In this document: positions 44,820 through 54,221 of the stretch, in pieces | Position numbering within the stretch: the first letter of the stretch is position 1 | How the letters are laid out: the number at the start of each line of letters is the position of its first letter | From: Cupriavidus taiwanensis | GTDB taxonomy: Bacteria > Pseudomonadota > Gammaproteobacteria > Burkholderiales > Burkholderiaceae | DNA: 64,000 nt | NCBI RefSeq assembly: GCF_900250115.1 | Contig: NZ_LT984804.1 | Coordinates: forward strand, 248,001 to 312,000 | Direction of reading: 5' to 3' | Notes under the pieces: model-generated | Databases searched by the model: none | What the model saw: the letters and a program-made list of their open reading frames with translations, nothing else | Told to the model about the DNA's origin: nothing | Program-made: the position numbers and the translations under genes

Positions 44820-46064
44820 ATGGGTTTCGGTCAAGGGGTAAGCGGCCTGAACGCCGCCGCGTCCAACCTGGACGTGATCGGCAACAACATCGCCAACGCC
44901 AACACGGTTGGCTACAAGCAGTCGGCCGCGCAGTTCGCCGATGTCTACGCCGGCACCAAGATCGGCCTGGGCGTGCGCGTGAACTCGGTGGTGCAGTCGT
45001 TCAACCAGGGCAATATCGAGGCCTCGGGCCGGTCCCTGGACGTGGCCATCACCAACGGCAACGGCTTCTTCCGCCTGACCAGCCCGGAAGGCGCGGTCTA
45101 CTACTCGCGCAACGGCCAGTTCCAGCGCCAGGAAGACGGCCGCATCACCAACATGCAGGGCCTGCAGGTGACCGGGTATCCCGCGGGCGTGGCCGGCGGC
45201 GCCGGCGTGCAGCCACAGCCGCTGGTGATCAGCAACGCGCAGATGGAGCCGCGCGCCACCAGCAGCATCACCGCCAAGTTCCAGCTGGATTCGCGCGCCA
45301 CCGTGCCGGCGCAGGCGTTTGCCAGCGCGCCCGGCTCGCCGCCGACCAGCAACATGTTCAACTACAGCACGGCGATCAACGTCTATGACTCGCTCGGCAA
45401 CAAGCAGCAGCTGATGGCGTATTTCGCCAAGGTGGCGGACTCGGCCGTGGCGCCGGTCCATCCCACCGTGGCCGGCGGTACCGACTGGCAGATGTACGTG
45501 ACCGACGTCAACGGCAACATGGTCGGCGGCGCGCCCGCCACGCTGGCGTTCGACAACGCGGGCGCGCTGCAGTCGCCCGCGGCCGGCGCCGTGACCCTGA
45601 CCCAGCCGGCCGCCAACGGCGCGCAGGCCATGGCGATGAAGCTAGACCTGACCGGCACCACCCAGTTCGGCGCCGACAACGACGTCAAGCAGCTCAGCCA
45701 GAACGGCTACACCTCGGGCAGCCTGCTGGGCTTCTCGGTCAATGGCGACGGTACCATCACCGGCAACTATTCCAACGAGCAGACCAAGCCGCTGGGCCAG
45801 ATCGTGATGGCCGCGTTCGGCAACGTCGAAGGCCTGAAGCCGGAGGGCGACAACGTGTGGTCGGCCACCGGTGCTTCCGGCCAGGCGCTGGTCGGCGTGG
45901 CCGGCGGCAGCATGGGCACGCTGCGCTCGAATGCGGTGGAGGCCTCGAACGTGGACCTGTCCGGCCAGCTGGTCAACCTGATCGTGGCCCAGCGCAACTA
46001 CCAGGCCAACGCGCAGACCATCAAGGCGCAGGACACGGTCATGCAGACCCTGGTCAACCTGTGA
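44820..46064 (+). CDS. flgE: Flagellar hook protein FlgE
   Basis: FlgE builds the hook, the flexible joint between rod and filament. The 414 residues begin with the axial-protein motif (GLNAAASNLDVIGNNIANANTVGYKQS) and end with the matching C-terminal heptads (VDLSGQLVNLIVAQRNYQANAQTIKAQDTVMQTL in pieces), with variable D1/D2 domains between. AAGGAAG precedes the ATG at 44820. Length is typical. Confidence 0.97.
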   Translation: MGFGQGVSGLNAAASNLDVIGNNIANANTVGYKQSAAQFADVYAGTKIGLGVRVNSVVQSFNQGNIEASGRSLDVAITNGNGFFRLTSPEGAVYYSRNGQFQRQEDGRITNMQGLQVTGYPAGVAGGAGVQPQPLVISNAQMEPRATSSITAKFQLDSRATVPAQAFASAPGSPPTSNMFNYSTAINVYDSLGNKQQLMAYFAKVADSAVAPVHPTVAGGTDWQMYVTDVNGNMVGGAPATLAFDNAGALQSPAAGAVTLTQPAANGAQAMAMKLDLTGTTQFGADNDVKQLSQNGYTSGSLLGFSVNGDGTITGNYSNEQTKPLGQIVMAAFGNVEGLKPEGDNVWSATGASGQALVGVAGGSMGTLRSNAVEASNVDLSGQLVNLIVAQRNYQANAQTIKAQDTVMQTLVNL

Positions 46065-46090
46065 CCGCCACGCTGAGCTGAGCCGCCGCC

Positions 46091-46834
46091 ATGGACCGCA
46101 TGATCTACACCGCCCTGTCGGGCGCCAAGCAGATACTCGACCAGCAAGCGGCGGTATCGAACAACCTCGCCAACGTCTCGACGCCGGCCTTCCGCGCCCA
46201 GGTCAACCTGTACCGCGCGGTGCCGGTGGTCGGGCCGGAGGCGGGCACGCGCGCCTTCACGCTGGCCTCCACGCCCGGCGCCGACATGCGCGCCGGCCCG
46301 CTGACCTATACCGGCCGCGCGCTGGACGTGGCGCTGCAGGGCAATGGCTGGTTGGTGGTGCAGGCGCCCGACGGCAGCGAGGCCTACACCCGCGCCGGCG
46401 CGCTGCAGGTGGCGCAGGACGGCCAGGTGCAGACCCTCTCCGGGCTGCCGGTGATGGGCGACGGCGGGCCGCTGGCGGTGCCGCCGGGCTCGCAGGTGAC
46501 CATCGGCAGCGACGGCACCATCACCGCGCGCGGCCCGGGCGAAGCCTCGGCCGGGCTGGCGCAGGTGGGCCGGCTGCGCGTGGTCAACCCGCCCAACGAC
46601 GCCATCGCACGCGGCGATGACGGCCTGTTCCGGCTGCGCCCCGGGGCCCAGCCGCTGGAGGCCGATGCCACCGTGCGCGTGATCTCGGGCGCGCTCGAAG
46701 GCAGCAACGTCAACCCGACCGAAGCCATGGTCGAGATGATCGCCAACGCGCGCCGCTTCGAGATGCAGATGAAGATGATCCAGGGCGCCGACGGCAACGA
46801 GCAGCGCGCCAACCAGCTGCTCTCGACCAACTGA
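46091..46834 (+). CDS. flgF: Flagellar rod protein FlgF
   Basis: FlgF is a rod subunit that joins the proximal to the distal rod. The 247-residue protein has the axial N-terminal signature ([20 protein letters not shown]) and C-terminal [26 protein letters not shown]. It lies 26 bases after flgE and 54 before flgG. Confidence 0.96.
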   Translation: MDRMIYTALSGAKQILDQQAAVSNNLANVSTPAFRAQVNLYRAVPVVGPEAGTRAFTLASTPGADMRAGPLTYTGRALDVALQGNGWLVVQAPDGSEAYTRAGALQVAQDGQVQTLSGLPVMGDGGPLAVPPGSQVTIGSDGTITARGPGEASAGLAQVGRLRVVNPPNDAIARGDDGLFRLRPGAQPLEADATVRVISGALEGSNVNPTEAMVEMIANARRFEMQMKMIQGADGNEQRANQLLSTN

Positions 46835-46888
46835 ACCGAATGACCGGCCGGCACGCCGTACCGTGCCAGGCCCCACGCAAGGACCAAC

Positions 46889-47674
46889 ATGATCCGCTCT
46901 CTCTGGATTGCCAAGACCGGCCTCGATGCGCAGCAGACGCAGATGGACGTGATCTCGAACAACCTGGCCAACGTCTCGACCAATGGCTTCAAGCGCGGCC
47001 GCGCGGTGTTCGAGGAACTGATGTACCAGACCATCCGCCAGCCCGGCGCGCTGTCGTCGGACCAGACCACGCTGCCCTCGGGCATGCAGCTGGGCACCGG
47101 CGTGCGCCCGGTGGCGACCGAGCGCATCCACACCCAGGGCAACCCGCAGCAGACCGGCAATGCCAAGGACGTGGCCATCCTGGGCCAGGGCTTCTTCCAG
47201 GTGGCGCTGCCCGACGGCACCACCGCCTATACCCGCGACGGCTCGTTCCAGGTGGACCAGAACGGCCAGCTGGTGACTTCCAGCGGCTTCGTGATCCAGC
47301 CCGCCATCACCATCCCCGCCAACACGCTGACGATGACCGTCGGGCGCGACGGCACGGTGTCGGTGACCCAGCCGGGCTCCAGCGCCAACGTGCAGGTGGG
47401 GCAGCTGCAGCTGGCCACCTTCATGAACCCGGCCGGCCTGGAAAGCATGGGCGAGAACCTGTACGTGCAGACCGACGCCTCGGGCGCGCCCAATACCACC
47501 GTGCCGGGCCTGAACGGCGCGGGCGTGGTGCAGCAGAACTACGTCGAGGCCTCCAACGTGAACGTGGTCGAGGAACTGGTCAGCATGATCCAGACCCAGC
47601 GCGCGTACGAAATCAACAGCAAGGCGGTGCAGGCATCGGACCAGATGCTGCAGCGCCTGGCGCAAATGGGTTGA
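46889..47674 (+). CDS. flgG: Flagellar distal rod protein FlgG
   Basis: FlgG makes the distal rod, the drive shaft passing through the P and L rings. The 261-residue protein starts [16 protein letters not shown], has [17 protein letters not shown], and ends with [31 protein letters not shown], all typical of FlgG and strongly conserved. The length of 261 is the family norm. Confidence 0.97.
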   Translation: MIRSLWIAKTGLDAQQTQMDVISNNLANVSTNGFKRGRAVFEELMYQTIRQPGALSSDQTTLPSGMQLGTGVRPVATERIHTQGNPQQTGNAKDVAILGQGFFQVALPDGTTAYTRDGSFQVDQNGQLVTSSGFVIQPAITIPANTLTMTVGRDGTVSVTQPGSSANVQVGQLQLATFMNPAGLESMGENLYVQTDASGAPNTTVPGLNGAGVVQQNYVEASNVNVVEELVSMIQTQRAYEINSKAVQASDQMLQRLAQMG

Positions 47675-47685
47675 CTGGTGTGAAC

Positions 47686-48384
47686 ATGGCCACCTTGCTT
47701 TCCCGCCCGGGCGCGCGTGCGCTGGCTGGCCTGGCCGGCGTGGCAATGCTGGCCAGCAGCGGCTGCGCGCTGATGCCGCGCGAGCCGCTGGTGCAGATGC
47801 CGACCACGGCGCGCGCCGAGCCGCGGCCGATCGGGCCGGGCACCGGCTCGATCTTCGCGTCCTCGTATGCCGGCAACCCGCTGTTCGAGGATCGCCGCCC
47901 GCGCAATGTCGGCGACATCCTGACGATCGTCATCACCGAGAACGTCAACGCCAGCAAGAACTCGGGCACCAACGCCAGCCGCAACGGCAACACCTCGCTG
48001 GCATTCGATGCCGTGCCCAAGGCGCTGGCCGGGCTGTTCAGCAGCAGCTCGAACGCCAGCATCAATGGCGCCAACACGCTCAAGGCCAGCGGCGGCGCCA
48101 GCGCGGCCAACACCTTCAACGGCACCATCACCGTGACCGTGCTGGAAGTGCTGGCCAACGGCAACCTGGTGGTCTCCGGCGAAAAGCAGATGGCGATCAA
48201 CCAGGGTGCCGAGTTCATCCGCTTCTCGGGCGTGGTCAATCCGCGCACCATCACCGGCGACAACGCCGTGCCGTCGACGCAGGTCGCCGATGCGCGCATC
48301 GAATACACCGCCAAGGGCGTGATCGACGAAGCGCAGAACATGGGCTGGCTGCAGCGCTTCTTCCTCAATGTTTCTCCGTTCTGA
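47686..48384 (+). CDS. flgH: Flagellar L-ring lipoprotein FlgH
   Basis: FlgH forms the outer-membrane L ring. The 232-residue protein has a lipoprotein signal ending ASSG-C27 and the L-ring sequence [20 protein letters not shown], then [19 protein letters not shown] and the terminal [23 protein letters not shown] chose ATG 47686; a GTG two codons earlier is possible, and the very long upstream open frame through flgG is a shadow. Confidence 0.95.
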   Translation: MATLLSRPGARALAGLAGVAMLASSGCALMPREPLVQMPTTARAEPRPIGPGTGSIFASSYAGNPLFEDRRPRNVGDILTIVITENVNASKNSGTNASRNGNTSLAFDAVPKALAGLFSSSSNASINGANTLKASGGASAANTFNGTITVTVLEVLANGNLVVSGEKQMAINQGAEFIRFSGVVNPRTITGDNAVPSTQVADARIEYTAKGVIDEAQNMGWLQRFFLNVSPF

Positions 48385-48391
48385 CCGCGCC

Positions 48392-49537
48392 ATGTCTGCC
48401 CAGATGCTCGCTCGTTTCCTGTCCCGCCTGCTGCGGCTGACCATGGTCAGCCTGGCGCTCGGCGTGGCCTTCGGCGCCTTTGCCACCGGTGCCAAGGCCG
48501 AGCGCCTGAAGAACCTGGCCACCTTCCAGGGCGTGCGCGACAACCCGCTGGTCGGATACGGCCTGGTGGTGGGGCTGGACAACACCGGCGACCAGACCAT
48601 GCAGACGCCGTTCACCACGCAGAGCCTGACCAACATGCTGTCGCAGCTGGGCATCACGCTGCCGCCCGGCAAGAACATGCAGCTCAAGAACGTCGCGGCG
48701 GTGATGGTGACCGCGTCGCTGCCCGCGTTCGCGCAGCCCGGCAGCCAGCTCGATGTGGTGGTGTCGTCGATGGGCAATGCCAAGAGCCTGCGCGGCGGCA
48801 CGCTGCTGATGACCCCGCTCAAGGGCGCCGATGGCCAGGTCTACGCGATCGCCCAGGGCAATATGCTGGTGGGCGGCGCGGGCGCGTCGGCCAACGGCAG
48901 CAAGGTGCAGATCAACCAGCTGGCGGTGGGGCGCATCGCCAACGGCGCCATTGTCGAGCGCGCGGTCGCGCCGTTCCAGCCCGATGGCGGCCTGCTCAAC
49001 CTGGAGCTGAAGGACACGGATTTCGGCACGGCGCAGCGCGTGGTCGAAGCCATCAACGGCAACATGGGCGGCGGCGTGGCCGCGGCGCTGGACGGGCGCG
49101 TGGTGCAGGTGCGCGCGCCGGCTTCGCCGGCGGCGCGGGTGGGCTTCCTGGCCCGCATCGAGAATATCGACGTCACCCCGGCGAAGGCCGCGGCCAAGGT
49201 GATCCTGAACGCCCGCACCGGCTCCATCGTGATGAACCAGGCGGTGACGGTGGAGGACTGCGCGGTGGCGCACGGCAACCTGTCGGTGGTGATCAACACC
49301 CAGCCGGTGATCAGCCAGCCGGCGCCGTTCAGCGACGGCCAGACCGTGGTGGCGCCGGTGTCGCAGATCGACATGAGGCAGCAGGGTGGCTCGTTGCAGA
49401 TCGTCAAGGCGGGCGCGTCGCTGGCCGCCGTGGTCAAGGGGCTGAACGCGCTCGGCGCGACCCCGGCCGACCTGCAGACCATCCTGGAAGCGATGCGCGC
49501 GGCCGGGGCGCTGCGCGCCGAGCTGGAAGTGATCTGA
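48392..49537 (+). CDS. flgI: Flagellar P-ring protein FlgI
   Basis: FlgI forms the periplasmic P ring around the rod. The 381 residues begin with a signal peptide ([24 protein letters not shown]) followed by the invariant [26 protein letters not shown] region, and end with the usual [35 protein letters not shown] segment. ATG 48392 is chosen because it sits just after flgH and starts the signal peptide; an in-frame ATG eight codons earlier overlaps flgH. FlgA, its chaperone, is encoded at 42188-42964. Confidence 0.96.
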   Translation: MSAQMLARFLSRLLRLTMVSLALGVAFGAFATGAKAERLKNLATFQGVRDNPLVGYGLVVGLDNTGDQTMQTPFTTQSLTNMLSQLGITLPPGKNMQLKNVAAVMVTASLPAFAQPGSQLDVVVSSMGNAKSLRGGTLLMTPLKGADGQVYAIAQGNMLVGGAGASANGSKVQINQLAVGRIANGAIVERAVAPFQPDGGLLNLELKDTDFGTAQRVVEAINGNMGGGVAAALDGRVVQVRAPASPAARVGFLARIENIDVTPAKAAAKVILNARTGSIVMNQAVTVEDCAVAHGNLSVVINTQPVISQPAPFSDGQTVVAPVSQIDMRQQGGSLQIVKAGASLAAVVKGLNALGATPADLQTILEAMRAAGALRAELEVI

Positions 49538-49539
49538 GC

Positions 49540-50598
49540 ATGAGCAGCGGCATCAACGGCGGCGCGCTGCCTGCGCCGGGCGCCGACCTGAGCCAGCGCT
49601 TCGCGCTCGACACGCAGGGCTTCGAAGCGCTCAAGCACAGCGCGCGCGGCGGCGCCGACGCCAGTACGCTGCACGCCGTCGCGAAGCAGTTCGAGGCGGT
49701 GTTCACGCAGATGGTGCTCAAGAGCATGCGCGACGCCACGCCGCAGGACGGCCTGTTCGACAACGAGCAGAGCAAGCTCTACCTGTCGATGATGGACCAG
49801 CAGCTGGCGCAGCAGATGTCGTCGCGCGGGATCGGCCTGGCCGACGTGATGGTGCGCCAGCTGGCGCGCGCCACCGGCACCGCGATGCCAGCCGGCATGA
49901 ACGCGCTGACGCCGGCCGAGGCCGGCAAGGCCGCCGATGCCGAGATGGCCAGGCTGCTCGACAGCCGCGGTGCCGGCGCCATGGCCGCCGACGCGGGCGA
50001 ACAGGCCGACCTGCCCGCGCTCGGCACCGTCGTCGCGGGGCAGCAATGGAATCCCACCGCGGGTTTGCGCCAGTACCAGCCGCAGTCCTACGCGGAGCGC
50101 GGCCCGGGCGAAGAGCGGCTCGGCCGGCTGCCGGACGATGCCCCCGCCCACGTCAGCGCCTTCGTCGCCCGCATGGCCGGCCCCGCCGAAGCCGCGGCGC
50201 GCGCCAGCGGCGTGCCGGCGCGGCTGATCGTCGGGCAGGCCGCGCTGGAATCCGGCTGGGGCCAGCGCGAGATCACGCACGCCGACGGCTCCACCACGTT
50301 CAACGTGTTCGGCATCAAGGCCGGCCCCGGCTGGAAGGGCCGCGTCGCGGAAATCACCACCACGGAATACATCGACGGCCAGCCGCAGAAGGTGCGCGCC
50401 AAATTCCGCGCCTACGGCTCGTATGACGAAGCCTGCGCCGACTACGCGCGCCTGCTGACCAGCAACCCGCGCTACGCGGGCGTGGTCAGCGCGGCCACCG
50501 CCGAAGACGCCGCGCACGGCCTGCAGCGCGCGGGCTATGCCACGGATCCGGCGTACGGGCACAAGCTGGTGAAGATCATGAAGAAGGTGGCGGCGTAG
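49540..50598 (+). CDS. flgJ: Rod-cap peptidoglycan hydrolase FlgJ
   Basis: FlgJ caps the growing rod and cuts peptidoglycan to let it through. The 352-residue protein has both modules of the two-domain form: an N-terminal rod-binding domain (about 40-110; AKQFEAVFTQMVLKSMRDATP) and a C-terminal glucosaminidase domain (about 195-345) with the catalytic glutamate near E237 in GQAALESGWGQREI, and SYDEACADYARLLTSNPRY. The start is two bases after flgI. A REP-like element follows. Confidence 0.96.
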   Translation: MSSGINGGALPAPGADLSQRFALDTQGFEALKHSARGGADASTLHAVAKQFEAVFTQMVLKSMRDATPQDGLFDNEQSKLYLSMMDQQLAQQMSSRGIGLADVMVRQLARATGTAMPAGMNALTPAEAGKAADAEMARLLDSRGAGAMAADAGEQADLPALGTVVAGQQWNPTAGLRQYQPQSYAERGPGEERLGRLPDDAPAHVSAFVARMAGPAEAAARASGVPARLIVGQAALESGWGQREITHADGSTTFNVFGIKAGPGWKGRVAEITTTEYIDGQPQKVRAKFRAYGSYDEACADYARLLTSNPRYAGVVSAATAEDAAHGLQRAGYATDPAYGHKLVKIMKKVAA

Positions 50599-50646
50599 GG
50601 CGCGGCGGCACCATTGTCTCGAGCCATCCAACTTCCGCTTGTGTAC

Positions 50647-50760
50647 TCCCTCTCCCGCTTGCGGGAGAGGGTTGGGGTGAGGGCGGGAATCTCAACGAAG
50701 TGAAGGCCGTCGCAATTGCCACCGCCCGCCCTCACCCCCAGCTCCCCGCAACCGGGAGAG
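50647..50760. repeat. REP-like palindromic unit after flgJ
   Basis: CCCTCTCCCGC-TT-GCGGGAGAGGG is followed by TTGGGGTGAGGGCGGG, then an AACGAAGTGAAGGCCGT spacer and an inverted GCCCTCACCCCC arm, ending in a degenerate hairpin. The unit is the same as in the 40.7-41.2 kb array. It separates the flgB-J operon from flgKL. Confidence 0.85.
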
Positions 50761-50801
50761 CGACCAAACCTGCAAGATCTGTAAAACCCCACCTCCACAC
50801 C

Positions 50802-50829
50802 TAAAGTCCCACCCCCACCCAGCCGATAA
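50802..50829 (+). promoter_or_regulatory. Sigma-28 (FliA) promoter of flgKL
   Basis: TAAAG (50802-50806), exactly 15 bases, then GCCGATAA (50822-50829): a perfect match to the FliA consensus TAAAG-N15-GCCGATAA. It lies 64 bases upstream of the flgK start, so flgKL can be transcribed as late genes independently of the upstream operon. Confidence 0.9.
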
Positions 50830-50892
50830 CTCCCACATCCACACCGCCGGCCGCACGCCGCGACAGTCCTAAAAATCCGGGATCAGAGCACC

Positions 50893-52812
50893 ATGTCTCT
50901 CTTCAGTATTGGCCTCTCCGGCCTGAACACCGCGCAGAACGCGCTGACGACGACGGGCCACAACTTTGCCAACTCGGCAACCGAGGGCTACTCGCGCCAG
51001 AACACCATCGTCGCGTCCGCCGGCGGCCAGTACACCAGCCAGGGCTTCTACGGCTTCGGCTCGAACACCACTACGGTGATCCGCGTCTATGACGAGTTCC
51101 TGACCGGCCAGCTGCGCGGCGCCACCTCGGCCAGCGCCTCGCTGGCGGCGTACTCGGACCAGATCAGCCAGATCGACAACCTGCTGGCCGACCAGAAGGG
51201 GGGCCTGGCGCCGCTGATGCAGAAGTTCTTCGCCGCGGTGCAGGCCGTGGCCGATACCCCGGCAGATCCGGCCGCGCGCCAGGGCATGCTGTCGGCGGGC
51301 CAGGCGCTGGTGGGCCAGGTGCGCTCGGCCAGCAACTACTTCAAGCAGCTGCAGGCCGGCGTCAACGAGCAAGTCGGCACCGCCGTCACGCAAGTCAACG
51401 CGTACACCAGGCAGATCGCAAACCTGAACCAGGAAATCACGCGCCTGAAGGCCGCCTCGGGCGGCCAGCCGCCCAACGACCTGCTCGACCAGCGCGACCA
51501 GGCCGTGGCCGAGCTGACCAAGCTGGTCGGCGCCAAGGTGGTGGTGCAGGACAGCGGCACCTACAACGTCTTCGTCGGCAACGGCCAGCCGCTGGTGATG
51601 GGCAACGACGCCTATGAACTGAAGGCCGTGGCCTCGGCCGCCGACCCGAACCGCACCGTGGTGGCCTACACGCTGCCCACCGGCGCCGTGATCGAAAGCG
51701 AACCGGGCGCACTCACCGGCGGCTCGCTGGGCGGCCTGCTGCAGTTCCGCACCGAAACGCTGGATCCGGCGCAAAGCGCGATCGGCCGCCTGTCGCTGGC
51801 GATCGGCGCGAGCTTCAATGCGCAGCACCAGCTCGGCATCGACCTGAACGGCGCCCCCGGCACCGACATGTTCAAGCTGGGCACTGCCACCACCATTCCC
51901 AACGCCAACAACACCATCAAGACCACGGTAGCCACTGCCACCGTCGACAATGCCTCGGCGCTGACCACCAGCGACTACTCGCTGCATTTCGACGGCACCA
52001 ACTACACGCTGACGCGCCTGTCCGACAACCAGCAGGTGGTCACACCCGTGCCGGCCGGCGGCGCCACTTACCCGCTGCAGTTCAGCGCCGACGGCTTTAC
52101 CGTCGAGATCAACGGGCCGATGGGCACCAACGATTCGTTCACGGTGCAGCCCACCCGCAACGCCGCCACCGGCTTCGACATGGCGATCAACGATCCCGCC
52201 AAGATCGCTGCGGCCTCGCCCGCCTACATCGAGGCGACCGCCGGCAACAAGGGCAACGCCACCGCGTCGCTGAGCAAGGTCGCGCCCGGGTTCACCCCGC
52301 CGGCGGGCAAGATCACCGCCGAGTTCGACGGCACCAATTACATCTTCAAGGTCGGCGGCGTGGCCATGGCGCCGCAGCCGGTGGGCGTGCCCAACGGCAG
52401 CAACACCGACTTCACCCTCAACGGCCTCACCTTCAGCTTCGGCGGCACGCCCGCCGCCGGCGACAGCTTCACGCTGGGCAGCAACGCCGGCGCGGTCAAG
52501 GACAACGGCAACATGCTGGCGCTGGCCAGGCTGCAGAACGCCAAGACCATCGGTGGCGTGTCCAGCTTCAGCGAAGCCTACGCGCAGCTGGTCAACGATG
52601 TCGGCACGCGCGCCAAGTCGGTCAAGATCGCCTCGGCCTCGCAGGACAGCATCACCACGCAGATCAAGACCGCGCAGCAGTCGGTCTCCGGCGTCAACAT
52701 GGACGAGGAAACCGTGTCGATGCTGCGCTTCCAGCAGCTGTACCAGGCCAATGCGCGCGTGATCCAGACCGCTGGCACGCTGTTCGACACCATCATCGGC
52801 ATCGGCCGCTAA
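50893..52812 (+). CDS. flgK: Hook-filament junction protein FlgK (HAP1)
   Basis: FlgK is the first junction protein between hook and filament. The 639-residue protein starts with the axial motif SLFSIGLSGLNTAQNALTTTGHNFANSATEGYSRQ in pieces and ends with VNMDEETVSMLRFQQLYQANARVIQTAGTLFDTI, both typical of FlgK. The middle is variable and carries internal beta-domain repeats (EFDGTNYIFKVGG; LHFDGTNYTLTRL). It has its own sigma-28 promoter. Confidence 0.96.
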   Translation: MSLFSIGLSGLNTAQNALTTTGHNFANSATEGYSRQNTIVASAGGQYTSQGFYGFGSNTTTVIRVYDEFLTGQLRGATSASASLAAYSDQISQIDNLLADQKGGLAPLMQKFFAAVQAVADTPADPAARQGMLSAGQALVGQVRSASNYFKQLQAGVNEQVGTAVTQVNAYTRQIANLNQEITRLKAASGGQPPNDLLDQRDQAVAELTKLVGAKVVVQDSGTYNVFVGNGQPLVMGNDAYELKAVASAADPNRTVVAYTLPTGAVIESEPGALTGGSLGGLLQFRTETLDPAQSAIGRLSLAIGASFNAQHQLGIDLNGAPGTDMFKLGTATTIPNANNTIKTTVATATVDNASALTTSDYSLHFDGTNYTLTRLSDNQQVVTPVPAGGATYPLQFSADGFTVEINGPMGTNDSFTVQPTRNAATGFDMAINDPAKIAAASPAYIEATAGNKGNATASLSKVAPGFTPPAGKITAEFDGTNYIFKVGGVAMAPQPVGVPNGSNTDFTLNGLTFSFGGTPAAGDSFTLGSNAGAVKDNGNMLALARLQNAKTIGGVSSFSEAYAQLVNDVGTRAKSVKIASASQDSITTQIKTAQQSVSGVNMDEETVSMLRFQQLYQANARVIQTAGTLFDTIIGIGR

Positions 52813-52849
52813 GCGCCGCAGCCACCCGCGTCAGAAGAGGTAACCCAAT

Positions 52850-54079
52850 ATGCGCGTTGCAAGCTCCACCCTGTACCAGCAAGGCCTGGCTTCGATGAAC
52901 TTCCAGCAGGGCGCGCTGATGCATATCCAGCAGCAGCTCGGCACCGGCCGCTCCATCCTGACCCCGTCGGACGACCCCGTCGGCGCCACCCGCGCGCTGG
53001 GCGTCAGCCAGGCGCAGGCCGTCAACGGCCAGTACGCAACTTCTCGCAACCAGGCCAATATCGCGCTGGCGGCGGAAGAGAACGCGCTGCAGTCCGTCAC
53101 CACCATCACGCAGAACATCCAGACCATGCTGGTGCAGGCCGGCAACGGCACCATGAGCGACGCCGACCGCGGCTCGCTCGCGACCGCGCTGGAAGGCCTG
53201 TACAACCAGCTGCTGAGCCTGGCCAATTCCGACGACGGCAACGGCCAGTTCCTGTTCGGCGGCACCCGCTCCGGCAGCGCGCCGTTCACGCAGGGCGCCG
53301 GCGCCAGCAACTATATCGGCGACAACGGCCAGCAACTGCTGCAGGTCGACGTCGCGCGCCAGATGCCCGCCGGCAACACCGGCCGCGAAGTCTTCATGAG
53401 CGTCACCGGCGGCGCCGGCTATGTGGTCAAGGGCAACCCTGCCAATACCGGCACCGCCACCTTCGGCACAGTGTCGACCACCGACCCGAGCCACCCGCTG
53501 TTCGGCCATGCGCTGCAGATGTCGTTCACGGCCAACGCCACCGGCCAGATCGAATACACCATCACCGACACCTCGACCGGCACCACCCCCGCCCCGGTTG
53601 TGGCTGGCCCGCTCGCCTACACCTCGCCCGCGCAGATCGAGGTGGCGGGCTTCAGCTTCAACGTCACCGGCGCGCCCAAGGCCGGCGACACCCTGACCAT
53701 GCAGCCGGCCAGCGAGGCCGGCACCGACATGTTCGCCAACCTGCAGACCGTGATCGACACGCTGCGCCAGCCCGCCGCCTCGGAGAATGACCGCGCCAAC
53801 CTGGGCAACGTGCTGTCGACCGCCGTGCGCCAGTTTTCCAACTCGCTCGACAACGTGCTGACCGTGCGCGCCTCGGTGGGCTCGCGCATGAACGAGCTGG
53901 ATGCGCTGGATGATGTTGGTGCCAACCGGGATCTGACGTATTCGCAGACGCTGTCGGGGTTGCAGGACCTGGACTACGCCAAGGCGATTACCGAGTATTA
54001 CCAGCGGCAGGTGGCACTGCAGGGGGCGCAGCAGTCGTTTATGCAGATCCAGGGGATGAATTTGTTCAAGTATTTGTAA
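52850..54079 (+). CDS. flgL: Hook-filament junction protein FlgL (HAP3)
   Basis: FlgL is the second junction protein, on which flagellin assembles. The 409 residues begin with the flagellin-like N-terminus (VASSTLYQQGLASMNFQQGALMHIQQQLGTGRSILTPSDDP in pieces) and end with TYSQTLSGLQDLDYAKAITEYYQRQVALQGAQQSFMQIQGMNLFKYL, the flagellin-type C-terminal coil. It follows flgK by 37 bases and is followed by a terminator. Confidence 0.96.
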   Translation: MRVASSTLYQQGLASMNFQQGALMHIQQQLGTGRSILTPSDDPVGATRALGVSQAQAVNGQYATSRNQANIALAAEENALQSVTTITQNIQTMLVQAGNGTMSDADRGSLATALEGLYNQLLSLANSDDGNGQFLFGGTRSGSAPFTQGAGASNYIGDNGQQLLQVDVARQMPAGNTGREVFMSVTGGAGYVVKGNPANTGTATFGTVSTTDPSHPLFGHALQMSFTANATGQIEYTITDTSTGTTPAPVVAGPLAYTSPAQIEVAGFSFNVTGAPKAGDTLTMQPASEAGTDMFANLQTVIDTLRQPAASENDRANLGNVLSTAVRQFSNSLDNVLTVRASVGSRMNELDALDDVGANRDLTYSQTLSGLQDLDYAKAITEYYQRQVALQGAQQSFMQIQGMNLFKYL

Positions 54080-54124
54080 GGGGGGACGGCGCGCTCCGGA
54101 AAGTTTGAGGCGCTACGGGCGCGG

Positions 54125-54143
54125 GCGGCCTCAAGCCGCTTTT
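54125..54143 (+). terminator. Rho-independent terminator after flgL
   Basis: GCGGC (54125-54129) pairs with GCCGC (54135-54139) around a five-base loop and is followed by TTTT. It lies about 45 bases after flgL. The stem is short, so strength is uncertain. Confidence 0.6.
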
Positions 54144-54221
54144 CCCTGCCACTTCTTGCCAGTGTTTTCGACAAACAGTATGGGCATCGCGCCGTCACGA
54201 TGACCCATACCTGTCTCCGCA

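Noticed and set aside
46840..47685. N-terminal extension of flgH through flgG
   Set aside because: The frame is open by chance; FlgH begins with its lipoprotein signal at 47686.
45998..47746. A 582-codon minus-strand frame over flgF-flgG
   Set aside because: It is antisense to complete rod genes, with no recognisable domain.
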